Shown: piece by piece, positions 26,489 to 35,670 of the stretch
Layout: the number at the start of each line of letters is the position of its first letter
Position numbering within the stretch: the stretch's first letter is position 1
NCBI GenBank assembly: GCA_025362975.1
Contig: JANYES010000011.1
Span: 317,581-381,580, forward strand
Reading direction: 5' to 3'
DNA length: 64,000 bases
Source of the DNA: Alphaproteobacteria bacterium
GTDB lineage: Bacteria > Pseudomonadota > Alphaproteobacteria > Rickettsiales > SXRF01
Notes under the pieces: generated by a model
Databases searched by the model: none
Told to the model about the DNA's origin: nothing
The model's input: the letters and a program-made list of their open reading frames with translations, nothing else
Program-made: the position numbers and the translations under genes

Positions 26489-26564
26489 TCTCTAAGTCTT
26501 GCCGAGATTCACGCCAGGCCGCCAACAAAACAGCAAGTCCTAGTAGTGAAGATCGGCGGGACGC

Positions 26565-28184
26565 TCACATCCCCGAATAGTTCGGCCCACCGCCACCTTC
26601 TGGCGGCACCCATACGATATTCTGCATCGGGTCTTTTATGTCGCAGGTTTTGCAATGCACACAGTTCTGCGCATTGATCTGCAGCTTCGGCTGCCCCGCG
26701 TCGAACACATATTCATAAACCCCCGCCGGGCAGTAACGCTGCTCCGGCCCGTCATATTCCTTATAATTAATGGAAGCAGGCACCGAAACATCCTTCAACG
26801 TCAAATGCGAAGGCTGGTCCTCCTCATGGTTGGTGCTCGACAAAAACACCGAGCTGAGCCGGTCAAATGTCAGCTTCCCATCCGGTTTCGGATAATCGAT
26901 CTTCGCGCATTGCTCGCGCTTCATCAGCCGCGTATTATCCGCATGGTGATGCAGTGTCCAAGGCGATTTCCCGCGCGTGACCGTCTCCCACACCGCATTG
27001 ACCAGCCCGTTATAAAGACTATGCCGGAAGCCCGGGCGAATATTGCGCACCGCTTTCAATTCCTCATGCACCCAGCTATTTTCCACTGCCTTCGGATACG
27101 ATACCAGCTCGCCCGTCTGCCCATTTTGCAACGCCGCAAAAGCGCTCTCAGCTGCCAGCATCCCCGTTTTCATCGCCGTATGGCTGCCTTTGATTTTCGC
27201 CACATTTAAAAACCCCGCCGAGCACCCAATCAGCGCACCGCCCGGGAAAGTGAGTTTCGGAATCGACTGCAACCCGCCCTCATTCAACGCCCGCGCGCCA
27301 TAAGCGATACGCTTGCCGCCTTCGAACATCGGCGCCACGGCTTTATGGGTCTTGAACCGCTGCATCTCCTGGAACGGGTCAAGATAGGTATTGCGATAAT
27401 CAAGCCCGATAACCATCCCCATCGACAAGAGGTTCCCCTCCATATGATAGATAAACGACCCGCCATACGTCCCTGAATCCATCGGCCAGCCGATGCTATG
27501 AATTACCTGCCCCGCCGAATGTTTCGCCGGGTCGATCTCCCATACTTCTTTTACCCCGATAGCATACGTCTGCGGCTGCACACCTTCTCGTAGCCCGAAT
27601 TCCTTCATCAGCCGCTGCGACAACGACCCGCGGCAGCCTTCCGCAAACAGCGTATAAGCCCCCCGCACTTCAATCCCCGGTTGGTAGGACTGTTTTTCAT
27701 GCCCATCCTTTGCGCGCCCGAATTCGCCCGTCACCACGCCCGCCACGCGCCCGTCTTCAATAATCACCTCTGCCGCCGGAAACCCCGGGAATACCTGAAC
27801 GCCCAGCGCCTCCGCCTCGCTCGCCAGCCAGCGGCAGACATTGCTCAAGCTCACAATATAATTGCCTTTATTGTGCATCTGAGGCGGCGTCGGCAGCCGA
27901 ATCGCCTTGTTTTTCGTCAGGAACAGGAATTTATCGCCCGTCACTTGCGTGGTAATCGGCGCATTTTTAACCCGCCATTCCGGCAGCAATTCATTCAGCG
28001 CACGCGGCTCCAGCACCGCGCCGGACATGATATGCGCCCCCACTTCCGAACCTTTTTCCAATACACAGACGCTCACATCCTTGCCAGCCGCTATCGACAG
28101 TTGGCGCAAGCGAATGGCCGCTGAAAGCCCCGAAGGACCGCCGCCCACGATGACAATGTCGTACTGCATGCTGTTTTCGCTCAT
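26565..28184 (-). CDS. Electron transfer flavoprotein-ubiquinone oxidoreductase
   Basis: Membrane-associated FAD and 4Fe-4S enzyme passing electrons from ETF to ubiquinone during fatty-acid and amino-acid oxidation. The 539-residue protein has the FAD-binding motif VIVGGGPSGLSAA near residue 11 and, near the C-terminus, cysteines in YCPAGVYEY and NCVHCKTCDIKDP that bind the cluster. ATG 28184 is preceded by AAAGAGG and starts directly before the FAD domain; an upstream ATG at 28292 would add unlikely sequence. No ETF subunit genes are in the window. Confidence 0.96.
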   Translation of the reverse strand: MSENSMQYDIVIVGGGPSGLSAAIRLRQLSIAAGKDVSVCVLEKGSEVGAHIMSGAVLEPRALNELLPEWRVKNAPITTQVTGDKFLFLTKNKAIRLPTPPQMHNKGNYIVSLSNVCRWLASEAEALGVQVFPGFPAAEVIIEDGRVAGVVTGEFGRAKDGHEKQSYQPGIEVRGAYTLFAEGCRGSLSQRLMKEFGLREGVQPQTYAIGVKEVWEIDPAKHSAGQVIHSIGWPMDSGTYGGSFIYHMEGNLLSMGMVIGLDYRNTYLDPFQEMQRFKTHKAVAPMFEGGKRIAYGARALNEGGLQSIPKLTFPGGALIGCSAGFLNVAKIKGSHTAMKTGMLAAESAFAALQNGQTGELVSYPKAVENSWVHEELKAVRNIRPGFRHSLYNGLVNAVWETVTRGKSPWTLHHHADNTRLMKREQCAKIDYPKPDGKLTFDRLSSVFLSSTNHEEDQPSHLTLKDVSVPASINYKEYDGPEQRYCPAGVYEYVFDAGQPKLQINAQNCVHCKTCDIKDPMQNIVWVPPEGGGGPNYSGM

Positions 28185-28321
28185 GGTAACCTCTTTGACC
28201 TGCAATGATTTTTTGTAACATTCCTTTGTAACATAAATGTCATAACTAATAAATATACGTTTAGGGGCAAATACACTAAATTTAATGATCATTAACCCAA
28301 CCCTCCCGGTGGAGAATGCTT

Positions 28322-29011
28322 ATGGCCTACACACCTGCAGTTGCCATCGGCCTCGACGCAGCCATCGACAAAGCAAACCACCACATGAAGAACCATGAAG
28401 CACACAAGGAGCACCCCGTGAGCGAACAACACGCCCCCAAACAGCATGGCCTTACCCAAGAACAGCTCGCCGCCATCGGTGCCGCCACCATTTCCGCCAA
28501 CACCCCGTCCGAAGACGACCGCCCGGCAGAACTTCCCAAGCGCACGCTCTACACCATCATCGCTGGCGCCGTCAGCGCTGTGGTCGGTTATGCCGTTGCG
28601 CATATCTACAGCCAGGATAAAATGCGCGAGTTTGAACTCGCCTATGAGAAGAAAGCGCAGGACCTCATACTTGAAAGCCGCAACGGCCTTGGGGGCGCTA
28701 TCGCCGACGGCAGTTCGGGTTTTGCCGGTGGCGTGCCGCTGCTGAGCAACAACCTCGCCGCTGGCAGCTCTTCGCATTTGCTGGAAAACGTGGCCTACAA
28801 ACAGCTCCTCGTCGAAAACGCAGGCGGCAAATACACCTTCGCCAAATGGATGGACCGCATCGGCGGCAAGGGCATGTTCACCCTCGGCGCCGGTCTTGCC
28901 GCGGGCCTCGCGGGCGCTGCGATCGCCCATTCCATCGTCAAGGACGAAAAGCCCAAGGACTGGTCCGACCGCGTCGAAACCGACAAAGACCAACCGCGCA
29001 CACTCAACTGA
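28322..29011 (+). CDS. Membrane protein of unknown function (about 229 aa)
   Basis: Begins with a His- and Glu-rich soluble part (about 1-70), then a hydrophobic segment (TLYTIIAGAVSAVVGYAVAH), a central soluble part and a Gly/Ala-rich second segment (LGAGLAAGLAGAAIAHSIV). The tail is hydrophilic. No family was recognised. GGAG precedes ATG 28322 by 7 bases, so I prefer it to ATG 28316. The gene is divergent from ETF-QO and 45 bases before the glycosylase gene. Confidence 0.7.
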   Translation: MAYTPAVAIGLDAAIDKANHHMKNHEAHKEHPVSEQHAPKQHGLTQEQLAAIGAATISANTPSEDDRPAELPKRTLYTIIAGAVSAVVGYAVAHIYSQDKMREFELAYEKKAQDLILESRNGLGGAIADGSSGFAGGVPLLSNNLAAGSSSHLLENVAYKQLLVENAGGKYTFAKWMDRIGGKGMFTLGAGLAAGLAGAAIAHSIVKDEKPKDWSDRVETDKDQPRTLN

Positions 29012-29056
29012 TCTTTCGATTTTGCCATTCCTGCTTTCACTGCTATAGGTCTTCCT

Positions 29057-29863
29057 ATGGATAAGAAACAGCTGCTGCAATGGTACAAGGATGCCGGGGT
29101 CGACGAAGCCGTTGACGACGTGACCGCCAATTATTTCGCCGTCAGCAGCACCCCAACGCCTATTGAGTCACCTGACTCAGCCATGCCGACCGTTGCATCC
29201 TTGCGGACCGCAATGGAAGCCGCCGCAAAGCCCACCCCCCTTCACCACTCCCCGTCCGCTGCCGCAATCATGGCCCGCGAACTCGCCGCCAAGGCAACCA
29301 CCTTGGCCGAACTCGAAGCAGCGGTCCGCGCCTTCGAAGGCTGTGCTTTAAAGAAAACTGCCAGCAAAACCGTCTTCTGCGACGGCAACTCCAACGCCCG
29401 CGTCATGATTATCGGCGAAGCCCCCGGCGCGCAGGAGGATCTGCAAGGCATTCCCTTCTGCGGCCCGCCCGGCCAGTTGCTAGACCGCATGCTCGCCTCC
29501 ATCGGCTTATCGCGCGCCGAGAGCGCCTACATCTCCAACACCGTCTTCTGGCGCCCGCCGGGCAACCGCCAGCCCAGCCCCGAAGAAACCACCATCTGCT
29601 TGCCCTTCGTCGAAAAGCACATCGCGCTGGTGAGGCCCTCTTTATTATTACTCTCCTGCGGCACCGCCACCACGACACTATTAAAGAAGGACCTGTCGAT
29701 TTCACGCCTGCGCGGCAAGCTCTACGACTACACCAATGAATTCATGGACGCGCCCGTGCGCACGATGGTCACGTTCCATCCGTCCTACCTGCTTCGCTCC
29801 CCGGCCCAAAAACGCCTCGCATGGAGCGACCTGCTACAGGTCCAGATGGTCCTGAATAGTTAA
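29057..29863 (+). CDS. Uracil-DNA glycosylase, family 4-like
   Basis: Removes uracil from DNA. The 268-residue protein has a variable N-terminal part of about 95 residues, then the family blocks MIIGEAPGAQEDLQGIPF, GQLLDRMLASIGL and the later TFHPSYLLR. Family 4 enzymes carry a 4Fe-4S cluster; candidate cysteines are those in FEGCALKK and TICLPF, but the usual CxxC pair at the first site shows only one Cys. Cluster binding is therefore uncertain. Confidence 0.9.
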   Translation: MDKKQLLQWYKDAGVDEAVDDVTANYFAVSSTPTPIESPDSAMPTVASLRTAMEAAAKPTPLHHSPSAAAIMARELAAKATTLAELEAAVRAFEGCALKKTASKTVFCDGNSNARVMIIGEAPGAQEDLQGIPFCGPPGQLLDRMLASIGLSRAESAYISNTVFWRPPGNRQPSPEETTICLPFVEKHIALVRPSLLLLSCGTATTTLLKKDLSISRLRGKLYDYTNEFMDAPVRTMVTFHPSYLLRSPAQKRLAWSDLLQVQMVLNS

Positions 29864-29904
29864 TTTCGCACTGTAGATCGAAAATTATCTCGCTGAAATA
29901 TAAA

Positions 29905-29922
29905 CATAAAGTTAACTTTATG
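29905..29922. promoter_or_regulatory. Perfect 18-base palindrome upstream of the lytic transglycosylase gene
   Basis: cataaagttaactttatg is perfectly self-complementary. A weak promoter-like pair, TTTCAG at 29926-29931 and TATAAG at 29949-29954, lies just downstream. The palindrome could be an operator; the binding protein is unknown. Confidence 0.4.
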
Positions 29923-29970
29923 GCATTTCAGCTTGCCTGACAGAACGTTATAAGGTAGACATCTGACCTC

Positions 29971-31653
29971 ATGGTTAAACGCAAACCATACCAGACCAAG
30001 TTGTGCCGCTCATTACTTTACACGGCTTGGTGTGTTGCCTTCCTTACCCCGGTTATGACCGTTACCGGTCCTCACCACTGGGTAAAGAAAGGCAAAACAG
30101 CGTCGCTCTATTTCAGCGGCAATGCCCCCGCTATATCCGCCCCCTCAAAACAAACCCCTGAAACTAAAGCAATCGCCCTCAACCAGGAAGGCGTACTGCC
30201 CAATATTCTTGAGCCCCACGACATCGATCTGTACAAGCAGGTAATCAAGGCCCAGCGCGCCTCAGACCTGCAAACCGCCGATGCTGGCATCGGCGAAATC
30301 AAGAATAAGCTGCTCATGGGCCATGTTCTGGCCGAGCGCTACCTGAACCGCCGCTACCACGCGACCAGCGAAGAGTTGGCTAACTGGCTCAACCAATACC
30401 CCGACCACCCGCAAGCCCCCGAAATCTACGCTTACGCCATTGCCAAGAACCCCTCGGCCAAGCAGGACGTGCCCCTCATCCGCCGCCAGCAAGCGCTTGA
30501 AGCCTACGGCGACGACAAAGGCATGAACACCCACGACGCCGAAAACGGCCCGTTCAGCAACGCCTACCGCGCGGGTCTCGCCGCCTATAAGAACGGCCAG
30601 AAAGCCGACGCCGCCAAGCTTTTCAGCGAAATGGCCTTGCACCAGAACATGCTCACCCCGTGGATGACCTCGGCCTCCGCCTACTGGGCATACCGCTCCT
30701 ACACTGCCGTCGGCAACCATTCCGAAGCTGCGCTTTACCTGAAAATGGCCTCCGAACACCCGCGCAGCTTCTATGGCATCTTAGCGCGCAAGCAGCTCAA
30801 CCTGCCCCTAGACCTCGATATCAGCCCGGTTGAACTCACCGATTCCGACGTGCTGGAAATGGTCGGCGACCAGACCATCCGCCGCGTCGTAGCGCTTTCA
30901 CAAGCGGGCATGTCCGACATGGCCGAAAAAGAACTCCGCCTGCGCTTCACGCAAGCCGACGACACCGAAAAGCAGCGCCTGCTGGCCCTCGCCCACGAAC
31001 TCGGCCTTGCCTCCATCCAGATCAGCATGGCTAAATATCTCGGCTCCGACGGCCACGAGCTTGATTTCGCCCGCTTCCCTATCCCCAACCTGCAGCCCGC
31101 AGGCGGCTTCACTGTCGATCCGCTGCTGATCTTCGCGCTGATGCGTCAGGAATCCGGCTTCCACACCACTGCCATCAGCCCCTCGGGCGCGCTCGGCCTC
31201 ATGCAGCTCATGCCGCAGACCGCCTCGCTCATGCAGAAAAAAATGAATCTTGACCTCACCGCCGTTTCGAACTTCGTCAGCAATTTCTCCGACCCCGGCG
31301 TCAACATCACCCTCGGCCAGAACTACGTTCAGGATTTGCTCCGCAACAACCTGGTCGACAACAACCTCGTCTACCTCCTCGCCGCCTACAACGCCGGTCC
31401 CGGCCGCCTTCAGGAATGGAAAAAAATCAACCTCGGCCACAACGATCCGCTCATGTTCGTCGAGTCCATCCCCCTTCCCGAAACCCGCCACTACGTGATG
31501 CAGGTGATGACGAACTACTGGATTTACTCTGAACTAGCCGGAGCCACCAACCATTCCGCATTCGCCCTCGCCAAAGGCAAATGGCCGTCCTACGGCGGCT
31601 TCCAGGGCCCCGTCGCTGCTGACCAGAAACCTGCCACTCCCGGCGGCGCATAA
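29971..31653 (+). CDS. Soluble lytic murein transglycosylase (SLT family)
   Basis: Cleaves peptidoglycan glycan strands to anhydro-muropeptides in the periplasm. The 560-residue protein has an N-terminal hydrophobic export segment (about 14-32), a long helical region with repeat-like blocks (NAYRAGLAAYKNGQKADAA), and the SLT domain with catalytic Glu in MRQESGF. This is followed by SGALGLMQLMP and YLLAAYNAGPGR. This matches the doughnut-type Slt70 architecture. Confidence 0.93.
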   Translation: MVKRKPYQTKLCRSLLYTAWCVAFLTPVMTVTGPHHWVKKGKTASLYFSGNAPAISAPSKQTPETKAIALNQEGVLPNILEPHDIDLYKQVIKAQRASDLQTADAGIGEIKNKLLMGHVLAERYLNRRYHATSEELANWLNQYPDHPQAPEIYAYAIAKNPSAKQDVPLIRRQQALEAYGDDKGMNTHDAENGPFSNAYRAGLAAYKNGQKADAAKLFSEMALHQNMLTPWMTSASAYWAYRSYTAVGNHSEAALYLKMASEHPRSFYGILARKQLNLPLDLDISPVELTDSDVLEMVGDQTIRRVVALSQAGMSDMAEKELRLRFTQADDTEKQRLLALAHELGLASIQISMAKYLGSDGHELDFARFPIPNLQPAGGFTVDPLLIFALMRQESGFHTTAISPSGALGLMQLMPQTASLMQKKMNLDLTAVSNFVSNFSDPGVNITLGQNYVQDLLRNNLVDNNLVYLLAAYNAGPGRLQEWKKINLGHNDPLMFVESIPLPETRHYVMQVMTNYWIYSELAGATNHSAFALAKGKWPSYGGFQGPVAADQKPATPGGA

Positions 31654-31700
31654 ACTTCTCGCCTTGTATCCGCGCGCGCGCAGCGTTATGACTTAACGTC

Positions 31701-32324
31701 ATGGCACACAAACCCAACCTAACGCATGAGCGCACCCACGGCGGCATCGTCGCCGGTATCGACGAAGCGGGCCGCGGCCCGTGGGCTGGCCCAGTCGTGG
31801 CCGCCGCTGCCATCCTCGGCAAAAAACGCCCGCCGCACATGAACGATTCGAAAAAACTCAAAGCGCAGGACCGCGAAGCCATTTTCAACGTCCTCATCAC
31901 CCAATGCACTTATGGGGTCGGCATCGCCACTACCGAAGAAATCGACAGCCTGAATATCTTGCAAGCCACCAAACTCGCGATGGTCCGCGCCTTCAAAAAC
32001 TTAGGCACCATGCCCTGCGCGGTCCTTATCGACGGCAACCAGCCGCCGGTGCTTCCCTGTAAAGTCCAGGCCATCATCGGCGGCGACGGCGAAAGTCTCA
32101 CCATCGCCGCCGCTTCCATCATCGCCAAAGTCACCCGCGACCGCATGATGCGCCAGCTCGCCCTAGAACACCCCGGCTACGGCTGGGAGCGCAACGCCGG
32201 TTACGGCACGCAATGCCATCAGGATGCCATCGCCACACTTGGCGTTACCATCCACCACCGCCGCTCCTTCCGCCCCATCCGCGAAATTCTCGAAAAACTC
32301 AGCGCCGAAAAACTAAGTGCATGA
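31701..32324 (+). CDS. rnhB: Ribonuclease HII
   Basis: Removes ribonucleotides misincorporated in DNA. The 207-residue protein carries the catalytic pair Asp21-Glu22 in GIDEAGRGPWAGP, the block MNDSKKL and a further Asp in LIDGN. Length and motifs are normal. Its stop overlaps the next ATG (ATGA), so the DUF721 gene is coupled. Confidence 0.95.
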   Translation: MAHKPNLTHERTHGGIVAGIDEAGRGPWAGPVVAAAAILGKKRPPHMNDSKKLKAQDREAIFNVLITQCTYGVGIATTEEIDSLNILQATKLAMVRAFKNLGTMPCAVLIDGNQPPVLPCKVQAIIGGDGESLTIAAASIIAKVTRDRMMRQLALEHPGYGWERNAGYGTQCHQDAIATLGVTIHHRRSFRPIREILEKLSAEKLSA

Positions 32325-32797
32325 GCGACAACATCCGCCGCTTCTCCATGTTCCCCAAAACCCTCGACAAGCTCGTCGAGCAGCTCACCCGCCCCATGTT
32401 CAAAACCCAAGGGTTAGGTGGCTCGCGCATCGTCAGCCAATGGCAATCCATCGTCGGCAAGGAGCTGGCGCAGCACACTCTGCCAGAAAAACTTTCCTTC
32501 CCCAAGGGCAAGCAAACCGGCGGCACGCTGGTCATCTCAACCGAAAACGGCTTCGCCACCGAACTGCAACACCGCATCCCGCAAATCATAGAGCGCCTCT
32601 CCACGTATCTCGGCTACCAAGCCGTCTCCCGCATCGTCATTTCCCACAGCTGGGTGCCAGCCCCCGAAATCGCCGACGTGCCGCCGCCCATCCCCACGCT
32701 CAAACACGCCGCCAAGGATTTAACCGACGGCATCACCGACCCCGACTTAAAAAAAGCCCTGGAATCACTGGGCCAAGCGCTCTCGGGCACCAACTAA
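32321..32797 (+). CDS. DUF721 (DciA-like) protein
   Basis: A 158-residue protein with the DUF721 core: VSQWQSIVGKELAQHTLPEKL followed by a beta-rich part (GGTLVISTENGFATELQH) and IIERLSTYLGY. DciA proteins of this family load or assist the replicative helicase DnaB in bacteria lacking DnaC/DnaI. ATG 32321 overlaps the rnhB stop by 4 bases. The C-terminal 40 residues are less conserved. Confidence 0.82.
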   Translation: MSDNIRRFSMFPKTLDKLVEQLTRPMFKTQGLGGSRIVSQWQSIVGKELAQHTLPEKLSFPKGKQTGGTLVISTENGFATELQHRIPQIIERLSTYLGYQAVSRIVISHSWVPAPEIADVPPPIPTLKHAAKDLTDGITDPDLKKALESLGQALSGTN

Positions 32798-32800
32798 CCC

Positions 32801-32831
32801 CGTCATTGCGAGCGCAGCGAAGCAATCCACC
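32801..32831. repeat. Dispersed cattgcgagcg...gcaatcc repeat
   Basis: The unit is about 30 bases, cgtcattgcgagcgcagcg at 32801-32819 followed by aagcaatccacc. It lies in the spacer after the DUF721 gene. A second copy, inside a longer inverted repeat, is at 56345-56429. Elements of this type are common in alphaproteobacterial spacers. Confidence 0.75.
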
Positions 32832-32936
32832 CACAACACGCAACCATTAAGCATTTGTAACGATAAATCCCATTGCGCGGATGCTAGAATCGCCATAATA
32901 ATGAGCGTCTTTTTATTTCATCGGAGGATTTCCACT

Positions 32937-33701
32937 ATGCGCAGCGTTCTGACGGGTTTAGCTCTTTCCATCCTACTTTCCAGCGCGGCCTTCGCCCAAA
33001 GCGCAAACACTTCGGCCGCCACCACCCCGGCAGCCGCCACCAACGCCACCAGCCCGGCCTTCTCCGAACCGAACCTCAAACTCCCCAAAGACAGCGGCGG
33101 CATGTCACTTTCCCCGCAGGTTAAAGATGCCCCCCTTGCCGACGACTATGTCCAGGGCAAGCCCGATGCGCCCCTGATCATGATCGAATATGCCTCCATG
33201 TCCTGCCCGCACTGCGCGCATTTCTCCGCCGCCGTGCTGCCTGACATCGAAAAAACCTACGTTGAAACCGGCAAAATGCGCTACATCCTGCGCCAGTTCC
33301 CGCTCAACGAACCGGCCCTCAAAGCCGCCGAACTCCTTGACTGCGTCGGCGAACAGAGCGTCGATAAATATTACGTTTTCGCCAAAGTCCTGTTCGACGC
33401 GCAAGCCAAATGGGCCTTCGACAGCAACTACATGGCCGGGTTAGAAACCATCGCCACCGTGGGCGGCCTGTCCAAAGACCAGTTCAACAACTGCGTCACC
33501 CCGACCGAACGCGAGATGAAGGTCTTGAAAAAGAAGAAGCTTGCCGAAGACAGCGTGAAAGTACCCCACACCCCGTACATCTTTATTGGCGGCGAAGCCT
33601 ATGAAGGCGAACGTTCTTTCGACGCGATTTCGAAATTCATCGACAAAGAGCTGGCTGAAACCAAGGCGGACGCCAAAGCCAAAAAAGACGAGAAGAAATA
33701 G
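32937..33701 (+). CDS. DsbA-family thiol-disulfide oxidoreductase
   Basis: A 254-residue exported protein: signal peptide ending SSAAFA (20), an Ala/Thr-rich spacer, then a thioredoxin fold with Cys90-Pro-His-Cys93 and a cis-Pro region HTPYIF. CPHC is the classical strongly oxidising DsbA motif. A lysine-rich tail ends the protein. GGAGG lies 9 bases before ATG 32937. With the protein at 21232 (CGYC) it forms a second, distinct DsbA of this cell. Confidence 0.92.
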   Translation: MRSVLTGLALSILLSSAAFAQSANTSAATTPAAATNATSPAFSEPNLKLPKDSGGMSLSPQVKDAPLADDYVQGKPDAPLIMIEYASMSCPHCAHFSAAVLPDIEKTYVETGKMRYILRQFPLNEPALKAAELLDCVGEQSVDKYYVFAKVLFDAQAKWAFDSNYMAGLETIATVGGLSKDQFNNCVTPTEREMKVLKKKKLAEDSVKVPHTPYIFIGGEAYEGERSFDAISKFIDKELAETKADAKAKKDEKK

Positions 33702-33723
33702 TCGTATTAGCTGAATATCACTC

Positions 33724-33752
33724 TTGACAGGGGGCGGGCGCATCCATACATT
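33724..33752 (+). promoter_or_regulatory. Putative sigma-70-type promoter of the atp F0 operon
   Basis: Consensus TTGACA at 33724-33729, a 17-base spacer and TACATT at 33747-33752. Transcription would start near 33759, leaving a very short leader before the atpI start candidates at 33765 and 33774. Confidence 0.6.
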
Positions 33753-33764
33753 GCGCCTGCCTTC

Positions 33765-34094
33765 ATGGGACCTATGCCAACACCTGACGAAAACGAGACC
33801 ACCGGCTCATTGCCATCACTGGAATCGCTGCAAAGCAGGATCGATACGGTTAAGTCCAGTGCCGGTGTTGAAAAACAAAGCGAAAATTCCTCCTACGCGG
33901 CCAACGGTATCGGCGATGCGATGCGAATCGGGATTGAGTTGGTTTCGGGCGTTGCCGTCGGTGCGGTTGCAGGATTTTTCCTCGACCGCTGGCTTCACAC
34001 CATGCCGCTGTTTTTCATCGTGGGCCTGTTACTCGGCGCTGCTGCGGGTTTCCGCAACATGATCCGCGAAGTCAACAGGAACATCGATAAATAG
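33765..34094 (+). CDS. atpI: ATP synthase assembly protein AtpI
   Basis: Small membrane protein that helps assemble the c-ring. The 109-residue product has a hydrophilic N-terminus and two hydrophobic segments (IELVSGVAVGAVAGFFLDRW and MPLFFIVGLLLGAAAGF), then an NMIREVN tail typical of AtpI/AtpQ. ATG 33774 is an alternative start. First gene of the F0 operon. Confidence 0.88.
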   Translation: MGPMPTPDENETTGSLPSLESLQSRIDTVKSSAGVEKQSENSSYAANGIGDAMRIGIELVSGVAVGAVAGFFLDRWLHTMPLFFIVGLLLGAAAGFRNMIREVNRNIDK

Positions 34095-34115
34095 AATTTG
34101 AAAAGGATTAAGTAA

Positions 34116-34871
34116 GTGGCAGAAGCAGAAGCAGCAGCCGGGCATCATTCCCCCCTCGCCCAGTTCGAGGTTCACCCGCTGATTCCGTTCAAGGTCGGAC
34201 ATCTCGACCTGAGCTTTACCAACGCGTCGTTGTGGATGGTGCTTGCCGTCGGCATGGTCACCTTCATGATGTTCATGGGCGTTCGCTCGCGCCAGCTCGT
34301 TCCCGGCCGCTGGCAGTCGCTTTCCGAAGTGCTCGTGCAGTTCATCAATAACACCGTGCGTGACTGCGCTGGCAATGCGGGCCTCAAATATTTCCCGCTG
34401 ATCTTCTCGCTGTTCATGTTCATCTTGCTGTGCAACCTGCTCGGCATGATTCCGTATTCCTTCACCGTCACCAGCCACATCATCGTCACCTTCGCGCTCG
34501 CCATCGTGATTTTCGTCGGCTGCACGCTGATCGCCATCGTCAAACACGGCCCCGGCAAATTCCTGCATTCCTTCCTTCCCGAAGGCACGCCGCTGTGGAT
34601 GGCCCCGCTGATGTATTTCATCGAATTATTTTCCTACCTCGCCCGCCCGGTAAGCCTCTCGGTTCGTCTTGCCGCCAACATGATGGCTGGCCACACGATG
34701 CTGAAAGTCATCGCGGGTTTCGTGATCATGCTGGGCATTTTCGGTGGCTGGGCGCCGCTGGCGCTGCTCGTCGTGCTGACCGGCTTCGAAGTAGGTATCG
34801 CTGTATTGCAGGCGTATATTTTCACGGTACTGACGTGCGTTTATCTCAATAATGCACTTCATTTACACTAA
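34116..34871 (+). CDS. atpB: F0F1 ATP synthase subunit a
   Basis: Membrane stator subunit forming the proton channel against the c-ring. The 251-residue protein has multiple membrane segments and the essential Arg in the SVRLAANMMAGH block. The start is GTG at 34116, preceded by AAAGGA. It belongs to the alphaproteobacterial F0 operon atpI-B-E-F'-F. Confidence 0.96.
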   Translation: MAEAEAAAGHHSPLAQFEVHPLIPFKVGHLDLSFTNASLWMVLAVGMVTFMMFMGVRSRQLVPGRWQSLSEVLVQFINNTVRDCAGNAGLKYFPLIFSLFMFILLCNLLGMIPYSFTVTSHIIVTFALAIVIFVGCTLIAIVKHGPGKFLHSFLPEGTPLWMAPLMYFIELFSYLARPVSLSVRLAANMMAGHTMLKVIAGFVIMLGIFGGWAPLALLVVLTGFEVGIAVLQAYIFTVLTCVYLNNALHLH

Positions 34872-34925
34872 GATTTTGGCACTAGAATTTTTTCTTATTA
34901 ACTTAAACTCTAAAGGATTAAACAA

Positions 34926-35153
34926 ATGGAATATGTAGCTCTTAAATTCATCGGCGCTGGCCTCATGTCGTTCGGTATGCTCGGTGCGGCTATCGGCGTA
35001 GGTAATGTGTTCGCTGCCATGCTCACCGGCATCGCCCGCAACCCGGCCGCTGAAGGCAAGCTCTCCAAATATGTATACATCGGCGCGGGTCTCGCGGAAG
35101 CAATGGGCCTGTTCGCGCTCGTTATCGCACTCCTGCTCATCTACGCAGTTTAA
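34926..35153 (+). CDS. atpE: F0F1 ATP synthase subunit c
   Basis: A 75-residue hairpin of two membrane helices; the proton-carrying Glu lies in GLAEAMGLF and the loop is [15 protein letters not shown] at 34913-34918 precedes the ATG. Glutamate with this spacing indicates a proton rather than a clear sodium signature. Confidence 0.96.
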   Translation: MEYVALKFIGAGLMSFGMLGAAIGVGNVFAAMLTGIARNPAAEGKLSKYVYIGAGLAEAMGLFALVIALLLIYAV

Positions 35154-35176
35154 TTACAACATTCAGGTAGTCTGAA

Positions 35177-35668
35177 ATGCCGCAACTTGACCCTACATGG
35201 TTTGCTTCCCAGCTTTTCTGGCTGGTAGTGACGTTCCTCGCGCTGTACACGATTTTGTCGCGCCTCGTCCTGCCGCCGCTACTGGAAGTCATGGCACGCC
35301 GTGCTAGCACGGTTGAGGGCGACATTTCGACTGCGCAATCGCTTAAATCTCAGGCCGAGCAGGCGCGTTTGGATTACGAACGCGCCTTCGCCGAGGCTCG
35401 CGGCAAAGCGCAAGCCCTGATCAACGACACTATGTCGATCTACAAAGCCAAGGCGGAAGTTTCGGCCAAGGATATGGACAAACAGATTGAAACCAAGCTC
35501 GCGCAGGCAAGCAAGGACATCATCGCCCAAAAGCAGGAAATGATTTCAAATCTCACTCCCGCGGTCGGCGAACTCACCAACTTGATCGTCGAAAAACTGC
35601 TGCAGGCCTCGCCGGGCAGCGAACAGGTTGAAAAAGCCGTCGCAGGCGCACAGAAAGGCCGGAGGTAG
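35177..35668 (+). CDS. atpF': F0F1 ATP synthase subunit b'
   Basis: Peripheral-stalk subunit of 163 residues: one N-terminal membrane segment (LFWLVVTFLALYTILSRLVL) and a long coiled coil rich in Ala, Glu, Lys and Gln. The presence of two b-type genes in tandem (b' then b) is typical of alphaproteobacteria and cyanobacteria. Confidence 0.93.
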   Translation: MPQLDPTWFASQLFWLVVTFLALYTILSRLVLPPLLEVMARRASTVEGDISTAQSLKSQAEQARLDYERAFAEARGKAQALINDTMSIYKAKAEVSAKDMDKQIETKLAQASKDIIAQKQEMISNLTPAVGELTNLIVEKLLQASPGSEQVEKAVAGAQKGRR

Positions 35669-35670
35669 TC

